DNA from: Phycisphaerae bacterium
GTDB taxonomy: Bacteria > Planctomycetota > Phycisphaerae > UBA1845
Length of the DNA stretch: 7,450 nt
Direction: 5' to 3'
Assembly: GCA_028277545.1 (NCBI GenBank)
Contig: JANQGB010000640.1
Coordinates: 1-7,450 of the forward strand
Shown: piece by piece, positions 1 through 4,611 of the stretch
Numbering within the stretch: the first letter of the stretch is position 1
How the letters are laid out: each line of letters starts with the position of its first letter
The notes under the pieces: model-generated
The model's input: only the letters and a program-made list of their open reading frames with translations
Database searches by the model: none
Told to the model about the DNA's origin: nothing
Translations under genes and position numbers: made by a program

Positions 1-118
1 GGCGCTGGCTTGGGCAGCGCCGCCCGACGCCAGGTACCTTCGGTGTTCAGATCATCCGCGGCCTGGCCCGCGATCATTCGGGATTGGCCCGCGGGAGCTC
101 GGTTTGTTCCTGCGGGCC
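1..118. other. Upstream flank without a supported gene
   Basis: All three forward frames stay open across this stretch, which is expected for short GC-rich DNA and is not evidence of a gene. The frame of resB runs back through it to the window edge, but its residues there (rich in Arg, Ser, Cys, Pro) do not resemble the start of a ResB protein. A perfect 7-bp inverted repeat sits at 1-7 and 15-21 with no T-rich tail. On the minus strand a frame starting with ATG at 77-75 runs off the left edge after 25 codons; it has no clear ribosome binding site. I see nothing that can be annotated with confidence. Confidence 0.5.
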
Positions 119-145
119 TTGCCTTTCACCGTGGCCGTCTATAAT
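119..145 (+). promoter_or_regulatory. Candidate sigma-70-type promoter for resB-ccsA
   Basis: A perfect TATAAT hexamer lies at 140-145, which stands out in such GC-rich sequence. The best -35 candidate is TTGCCT at 119-124, four of six matches, but the spacer is 15 bases, shorter than the usual 16-18. Transcription would start near 152 and leave a leader of about 90 bases before the resB ATG at 243. The -10 box is seen directly; promoter activity is inferred. Confidence 0.45.
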
Positions 146-242
146 CCACCGTTCGCGAATACGGGTTGTCTGCGTGCCAGGCAGGTGCCAATGCGGCCGC
201 GTCCTGGGCGCCTCGGCCGATAGCGAAGATTCGGGGTCGTTC

Positions 243-2576
243 ATGAGTGGTTCATCTCGTCTTCAGGGATTGTTCCGGTGGTTGCTGGGGTTGTTCAGCA
301 GCGTCTGGTTCGGGATCACGATCCTGGCGCTGCTCTTCGTGTACTGTTCGATAGGCAGTGCCGTGCCGCCCGTGCGACAACACTGGGCACTGGAGATGAC
401 GGAATTCGAATTCTTCAACTGGTGGCCTTTTGACCTGCTGATTGCGCTACTTGTCGCGAACATGGTCGTGGTGACCGTGCGGCGGATACGCTTCAACGCG
501 GTTAACGCCGGCGTGTGGATGATCCACTCGGGCATCGTCGTACTGGCGCTGGGCAGCGTGTACTACTTCGGCACGAAGGTTGAGGGCGATACGCCGATCT
601 TCCGCCGCCGCGCGGTGATCAGCGTGCCTGGCGGCGGCGGGCCGGTGTCCATGCTCGTCCGGCCGGGCAACCACGTCACGGCGGGCGAGGGAGAGAATGA
701 GTACCACTTTGAAGTCACCCAGATCCAGCCCGAATACGTTCTCCAGACCGCCGGACATGAGGGCCAGAAGGCCTACTCCGTGCAGATCGGTGTCACGTCG
801 CCCACCCAGAGGTTCATTCGCCAGGTGCTGGCCGGCTACCCTGAATTTACCGAGGACGTTATTCCCGGTCAGGGCAGAGCCATCAAGGCCCTGGGCAAGG
901 CTCTGGTCGACGAGGACCTGGAGATTAGACTGGACTACGAGCCGCAGACCCATTTCTTCCTGATGGACACCGCCGCCCTGTACCTGCGGCCGCAGGGATC
1001 TGGCCTTTGGGCGGAGAGGCCTATCGAGGGGCTGCCTCATTACCACGATCGTTATGCGTCGCGCGAGGAGGTCTGGCCGGCAGGCAGTGCCAAGCCAAGG
1101 CCCGTCGACATCGAGGTGCCGCGGGTGGCCGATGAGCCTGACCCGCTGGCGGAATACGACGTACGCGTGACCGGGTACCTCCGCTATGCATTCGAGGAGT
1201 CGCGCTGGGTGCCCGGCGGCGAGCGTTTGAACCCGGCCTGTAGCCTGCACCTCGCCGCGGCCGGTGGCCCCTCGGCCAATTACCAGCTCCTGGCTTTCGA
1301 TCCGGACAACAACACAGCCGAGGGCGGCCAGGTCGTCTTTCGCTGGGTGGAGAGCGAGGACGTAATTCAGGCGCTGACCAAAGCCCGGCAGCCGACGCTG
1401 TCCATCGAGGTCCCCGCCAAGGACGTGAGCCTGGAAGTGCCTGCCATCAGGCGTCCGGAAGGGGCGGAAGACGATTTTCAGCCGATCGCCGGTACCGACT
1501 ACTCCTACAGTATTCGCAACGTGGTGGACAACCTGAGCTTCTCGTCGGGGCGGTTTGCGGGGCGGCAGATCTCCTTCGCCATTGTGGAGATCCGCGATGG
1601 CGAACGGCAGTTCACCCGCTGGGTGGCCAACCCCGCTGACGCCACTCAGGATCTGACAGAAGACACGCACCAGGCTATAGAGACAGACGAGGGCATCGTC
1701 ATGTCGTACGAGCCGGGCGACACGGCCAGGATTACCATGGTGGCCGGGCCCGAGCCGGTGCAGCCGACCGTGCTCTACCGCACGGACAGCGGCGAAGTGG
1801 TTCGCCGTGACATTCACATCGGCGAGACACTGGAGTTGGTCGATGGCCTGGCGTTGACGTTGAGGCACCTCCACCTCGACGCGCGCCGGGAGCGCCGTCC
1901 GGCCATCGTGCCTGTGCGAGAGCGGGATCGTGATGCCCGCAAGCAGTTCAGCATGATCAAGGTGGAGATTGCCAGCGGGAACTGGTCCGTATCTCGGTGG
2001 CTACCTTACAACCACTTCGCCCTGCAGAGCGAAGAATACTTCATGCCCGGCAGGACCAGCTACAACCCCAGGACGGTGAGACTGCCGGACGGCCAGCGGG
2101 TCGAGCTGCTCTACTCGCGGGAACGCCGCGCGCTGCCCGCTCCCGTGGTGCTGGAGTCCTTCGAGCTGGAGACCTTTCAGGGGGGGCTGATAGGCATGAA
2201 TCGCAACGTGCGCGACTACCTCAGCCAGTTACGGTTTGCCGATGCGTCAGGCGGCTGGACGGAACCGGTGCAGATGAGCTCCAACCGCCCGGCGGCCAAC
2301 AACGGGTTCTGGTTCTTCCAGAACACCTGGGATCCACCAGGCCGTAATTCCGCAGGTATGAACTACACCGGTGCCGGCGTCGGTAACCGCAACGGGGTCT
2401 TCATCCAACTGCTCGGTTGCTGCATTGCCGTGTCGGGGATGATTTACGCTTTCTACGTCAAGCCGATCGTCAAACGGCGACGCCAGGATCGAAGAGCGTC
2501 ACAGGCCGGGGCGACGCGGGATGAGGCCCCGTCCGGGGAGGCGGAGGCTGAGCGTGAGGTGGTCGGACAGGTTTGA
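243..2576 (+). CDS. resB: ResB-like System II cytochrome c biogenesis protein (777 aa)
   Basis: ResB (also called Ccs1 or CcsB) pairs with CcsA in the membrane complex that delivers haem to apocytochrome c outside the cytoplasmic membrane. The predicted protein has three N-terminal membrane segments at about residues 20-41, 62-80 and 89-109, a soluble domain of about 600 residues, and a last membrane segment at about 718-740 followed by a basic tail (KRRRQDRR). His95, in the WMIHSG motif of the third segment, fits the transmembrane haem-ligand histidine of the family. Near the C-terminus FWFFQNTWDP (689-698) matches the family's conserved block, usually of the form GYxFYQSSxDP. The soluble domain is much longer than in Bacillus-type ResB. 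The frame is open further upstream, with a TTG at 84, but that extension would overlap the apparent promoter and lacks family character, so I chose ATG 243, the first in-frame ATG. The ribosome binding site is weak (CGGGG at 232-236). ccsA follows after 10 bases. Family assignment is firm; the exact start is less so. Confidence 0.9.
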   Translation: MSGSSRLQGLFRWLLGLFSSVWFGITILALLFVYCSIGSAVPPVRQHWALEMTEFEFFNWWPFDLLIALLVANMVVVTVRRIRFNAVNAGVWMIHSGIVVLALGSVYYFGTKVEGDTPIFRRRAVISVPGGGGPVSMLVRPGNHVTAGEGENEYHFEVTQIQPEYVLQTAGHEGQKAYSVQIGVTSPTQRFIRQVLAGYPEFTEDVIPGQGRAIKALGKALVDEDLEIRLDYEPQTHFFLMDTAALYLRPQGSGLWAERPIEGLPHYHDRYASREEVWPAGSAKPRPVDIEVPRVADEPDPLAEYDVRVTGYLRYAFEESRWVPGGERLNPACSLHLAAAGGPSANYQLLAFDPDNNTAEGGQVVFRWVESEDVIQALTKARQPTLSIEVPAKDVSLEVPAIRRPEGAEDDFQPIAGTDYSYSIRNVVDNLSFSSGRFAGRQISFAIVEIRDGERQFTRWVANPADATQDLTEDTHQAIETDEGIVMSYEPGDTARITMVAGPEPVQPTVLYRTDSGEVVRRDIHIGETLELVDGLALTLRHLHLDARRERRPAIVPVRERDRDARKQFSMIKVEIASGNWSVSRWLPYNHFALQSEEYFMPGRTSYNPRTVRLPDGQRVELLYSRERRALPAPVVLESFELETFQGGLIGMNRNVRDYLSQLRFADASGGWTEPVQMSSNRPAANNGFWFFQNTWDPPGRNSAGMNYTGAGVGNRNGVFIQLLGCCIAVSGMIYAFYVKPIVKRRRQDRRASQAGATRDEAPSGEAEAEREVVGQV

Positions 2577-2579
2577 GAG
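2575..2579 (+). promoter_or_regulatory. Ribosome binding site of ccsA, overlapping the resB stop
   Basis: GAGAG at 2575-2579 lies seven bases before the ATG at 2587 and overlaps the TGA stop of resB (2574-2576). This supports ATG 2587 over the in-frame ATG at 2608, which has no comparable site, and over the more upstream in-frame ATG at 2521, which would overlap resB by 56 bases. The arrangement suggests translational coupling of the two synthase subunits. Confidence 0.55.
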
Positions 2580-2586
2580 CCAAGCG

Positions 2587-4347
2587 ATGAAACGTGCCCA
2601 AGATAGAATGCTCCGGAACGCTGTCTGCCACGCCCTGGCGGCATTGGCGTTCTGCGTGACGCCGGGCTACGCAGACGAGGACCCGCCAGCCGTGGCTTCC
2701 GACTTTGCCAGCCGGGTCGATCTCTCCCCGATGGCGGGTATTGCTGTGCAGGACACCGGACGGCTCAAGTCGTTCGAGACCTTTGCCCGGAAAGTTGTCC
2801 GGGACATCGCCGGCCCCCGGGGCGCTCCGGGGCAGGAGGCCTCGTTTACCTATCTCGACCTGATGTTCCGCCCCGAGGAGTACCGGGAGGCGAGCATCAT
2901 CTACGTCAAGAAGAAACAGGTGCGGGCGGCGATCGCCCAGGCGCTCTACGAGGATGACAGCGTTCAGTCAGCCGTGCTGAAGCGATTCAAGGAGACGGGG
3001 CAGATCTCGGCTGCTTTGCTGATGCACCCTGCGGTTGTGAATCTGCTCGACAAGCTGGACCGTGACCTGATGCGGACCGCCAAGTCGGTCAACGAGATAC
3101 GGTCTGCCATGCAGCTCGCCGACCCCCGGACGCTGTCGTTCATCCTGCGCGTGATCCCGTTGCCCGACGGAGAGCCGCGGGACGAGTGGCTGTCGGTCGA
3201 TCAGCTTGGGCGGTCCAGCGGCGTGCCGCAGGATGCAGCCCACGCCGGTGTCTCGGCCGCGCCGATACCGGGACTGGAGCCTGAGCGGAACGACGCCCTG
3301 GTTGATGCCTGGCGGGATCTCGGGGGCGCGTGGCGGGCCCAGAGCGCGCCGGATGCGTCCGAGGCGCTGGCCCGGGTGGCGGGTTTGCTCCAGGGCGTCA
3401 ATCCGGCACTGTATCCCGATGCCGGTCGACTCTCCTGGGAGAGCTGGTACTTCAGGTCACGAAACATGACCTGGATATGGGGCATCTATCTGCTGGCGCT
3501 TGTCCCGCTGTTGATGTCGGTGATCTACCGGTGGGACCGCGCTCGATTCATCGGCATGGGCCTGTTTGTGGTGGCCTTCGGATTCCATACCGCCGCGCTT
3601 TTACTGCGTTGGTACATCTCAGGGCGGTGGCCTAACAGCAATATGTTCGAGGCCGTCACTACCACCGCCTGGTTCTGCGGAGCGGGGTCTTTCGTGCTCG
3701 AGTACCTGGTACGCAAGACCGCCTTGCGAAACCTGTTCTTCCTGGGCTCCGCGGTAGCGTCGATGGCGGCACTGATGGCAGCGTACTACATGCCGGTGCA
3801 GTTGAATCCGCACATCGGCAACATGATGCCGGTTCTGCATGACGTATGGCTGTACATCCACACCAACGTCATCATCTACAGCTACGGTCTGATTGCCATG
3901 GCAGCGGTAAGCGCGTTGTTGTACCTCGGCTACCGCATGTTGGGCGGCAACTCGCGGGTGGCCAAGGCGGGTGGGGCGGGATCGCTCATAATGTCCGACA
4001 AGGGTGCCGGCTCGTTTCTCAAGGAAAAGTCCAAAGCCACCGCGGGTCAGGTTCTCGACGCCGCTACCATGGTCTCGATGGAGCTCTCCTTCATCCTGCT
4101 ATGGACCGGGCTGGTCATGGGGGCGATCTGGGCCGACCATTCCTGGGGACGTCCCTGGGGCTGGGATCCCAAAGAGGTGTTCGCCCTCAATACCTTCATC
4201 ATATTCTTGCTCCTGGTTCACGTGCGCTTCAAGGTCCGGGACAAGGGATTCTGGACGGCCATTCTGGCCGTTGTGGGCTGCTGTGTCATGCTTTTCAACT
4301 GGATTGTGGTAAATTTCGTAATCACAGGTCTGCACAGCTACGCCTGA
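2587..4347 (+). CDS. ccsA: CcsA/ResC cytochrome c synthase subunit with N-terminal extracytoplasmic domain (586 aa)
   Basis: CcsA is the haem-handling subunit of System II cytochrome c synthase; with ResB it presents haem to apocytochrome CXXCH motifs outside the membrane. Residues 1-29 look like a signal peptide with cleavage after GYA. A soluble domain follows (about 30-295), opening with VQDTGRLKSFETFAR, which resembles the VQxxGRxKPxxTxA segment seen in CcsA-type proteins of Bacteroidetes and Planctomycetes. About eight membrane helices follow (near 296-314, 321-341, 354-375, 381-402, 423-446, 496-515, 529-545, 554-577). The WWD haem motif is at 520-530 (WGRPWGWDPKE). His425 (WLYIHTNV) and His583 (GLHSYA at the extreme C-terminus) fit the two external haem ligands, and His545 (LLLVHVRF) fits the transmembrane ligand. 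SNMFEA (351-356) is another family block. Nothing essential appears missing. The alternative start at 2608 would shorten the signal peptide to a still plausible form. Function is assigned with high confidence. Confidence 0.94.
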   Translation: MKRAQDRMLRNAVCHALAALAFCVTPGYADEDPPAVASDFASRVDLSPMAGIAVQDTGRLKSFETFARKVVRDIAGPRGAPGQEASFTYLDLMFRPEEYREASIIYVKKKQVRAAIAQALYEDDSVQSAVLKRFKETGQISAALLMHPAVVNLLDKLDRDLMRTAKSVNEIRSAMQLADPRTLSFILRVIPLPDGEPRDEWLSVDQLGRSSGVPQDAAHAGVSAAPIPGLEPERNDALVDAWRDLGGAWRAQSAPDASEALARVAGLLQGVNPALYPDAGRLSWESWYFRSRNMTWIWGIYLLALVPLLMSVIYRWDRARFIGMGLFVVAFGFHTAALLLRWYISGRWPNSNMFEAVTTTAWFCGAGSFVLEYLVRKTALRNLFFLGSAVASMAALMAAYYMPVQLNPHIGNMMPVLHDVWLYIHTNVIIYSYGLIAMAAVSALLYLGYRMLGGNSRVAKAGGAGSLIMSDKGAGSFLKEKSKATAGQVLDAATMVSMELSFILLWTGLVMGAIWADHSWGRPWGWDPKEVFALNTFIIFLLLVHVRFKVRDKGFWTAILAVVGCCVMLFNWIVVNFVITGLHSYA

Positions 4348-4391
4348 CAATACGATCTACTCCGAGGTTGTCGGCCACCGCCAGGTACGCG

Positions 4392-4419
4392 GTCCGGTCG
4401 GTTCGGACAGTCATTCTTT
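4392..4419 (+). terminator. Weak candidate intrinsic terminator after ccsA
   Basis: GTCCG at 4392-4396 pairs with CGGAC at 4404-4408 around a 7-base loop, and the T-containing stretch TCATTCTTT follows at 4411-4419. It lies 45 bases after the ccsA stop, where a terminator would be expected. The stem has only 5 bp and the T tract is interrupted, so it could be a chance repeat or a weak, leaky terminator. Confidence 0.3.
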
Positions 4420-4447
4420 GCTCTCGCCGCCGTGCAACGGTTATACT
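4418..4447 (+). promoter_or_regulatory. Candidate promoter for the PAS/GAF sensor gene
   Basis: TATACT at 4442-4447 matches five of six bases of the -10 consensus. TTGCTC at 4418-4423, separated by 18 bases, keeps only the TTG of the -35 consensus. Transcription would begin near 4454 and give a leader of about 160 bases before the ATG at 4612. The position, just after the possible terminator, supports separate transcription of the sensor gene. Activity is inferred only. Confidence 0.4.
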
Positions 4448-4501
4448 CGCCGGCTGTCAGCCGAGGTACTGGTCGGGGCTCACCCAGCACGTCAGGCCGG
4501 G

Positions 4502-4519
4502 CGCCGCTTCCCCGCGGCG
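4502..4519 (+). repeat. GC-rich hairpin in the leader of the sensor gene
   Basis: CGCCGC at 4502-4507 and GCGGCG at 4514-4519 form a perfect 6-bp stem around the loop TTCCCC. No T tract follows. A smaller hairpin lies upstream at the expected transcript 5' end (CGGCT 4451-4455 with AGCCG 4459-4463). Both lie in the 264-base intergenic region, which otherwise shows no gene. They may only reflect base composition. Confidence 0.3.
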
Positions 4520-4575
4520 GGCGTGTCTGATGTCGCCACCGGGCACTTCCAGGTGCGGCCATCCGTCGCGTCGCG

Positions 4576-4607
4576 CGCTCCAGGACACGAGCTGACAGTC
4601 TGGAGTG
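4576..4607 (+). promoter_or_regulatory. Stem that would sequester the sensor gene's ribosome binding site
   Basis: Bases 4576-4583 (CGCTCCAG) pair with 4600-4607 (CTGGAGTG) as eight consecutive pairs including one G-U, around a 16-base loop. The 3' arm contains GGAG at 4602-4605, the likely Shine-Dalgarno sequence. If formed in the mRNA, this hairpin would lower translation initiation at ATG 4612. The complementarity is seen directly; a regulatory role is inference. Confidence 0.35.
4602..4605 (+). promoter_or_regulatory. Ribosome binding site of the sensor gene
   Basis: GGAG lies six bases before ATG 4612. A second GGAG at 4607-4610 is too close to the start codon to serve it. The nearest upstream in-frame stop is TGA at 4528-4530 and no ATG, GTG or TTG in that frame lies between, which fixes the start at 4612. 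Confidence 0.7.
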
Positions 4608-4611
4608 GAGA

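Noticed and set aside
1..21. Perfect 7-bp inverted repeat that could be a terminator of an upstream gene
   Set aside because: No T-rich tract follows on the plus strand and no upstream gene is visible, so it cannot be told from chance in GC-rich DNA.
1..77. Minus-strand frame from ATG at 77-75 running off the left edge (begins MIAGQAADDLNTEG)
   Set aside because: The GQ..D segment recalls a polyprenyl synthase motif, but that motif lies deep inside such proteins and this frame has a stop just upstream at 128-126. There is no ribosome binding site and only 25 codons are visible.
84..242. N-terminal extension of ResB from TTG 84
   Set aside because: The 53 extra residues are Cys/Arg/Pro/Ser-rich, precede a normal ResB N-terminus, and would be encoded across the apparent promoter.
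447..1874. 475-codon open frame on the minus strand inside resB
   Set aside because: It is fully antisense to a well-supported ResB gene. Its product is rich in His, Arg and Gly with no recognisable motif, as expected of the complement of GC-rich coding sequence.
3846..4595. Plus-strand frame overlapping the end of ccsA and running into the intergenic region
   Set aside because: It is a shifted frame of ccsA whose product is His/Arg-rich and unlike any family I know. The ccsA frame itself is intact to GLHSYA, so no frameshift is needed.
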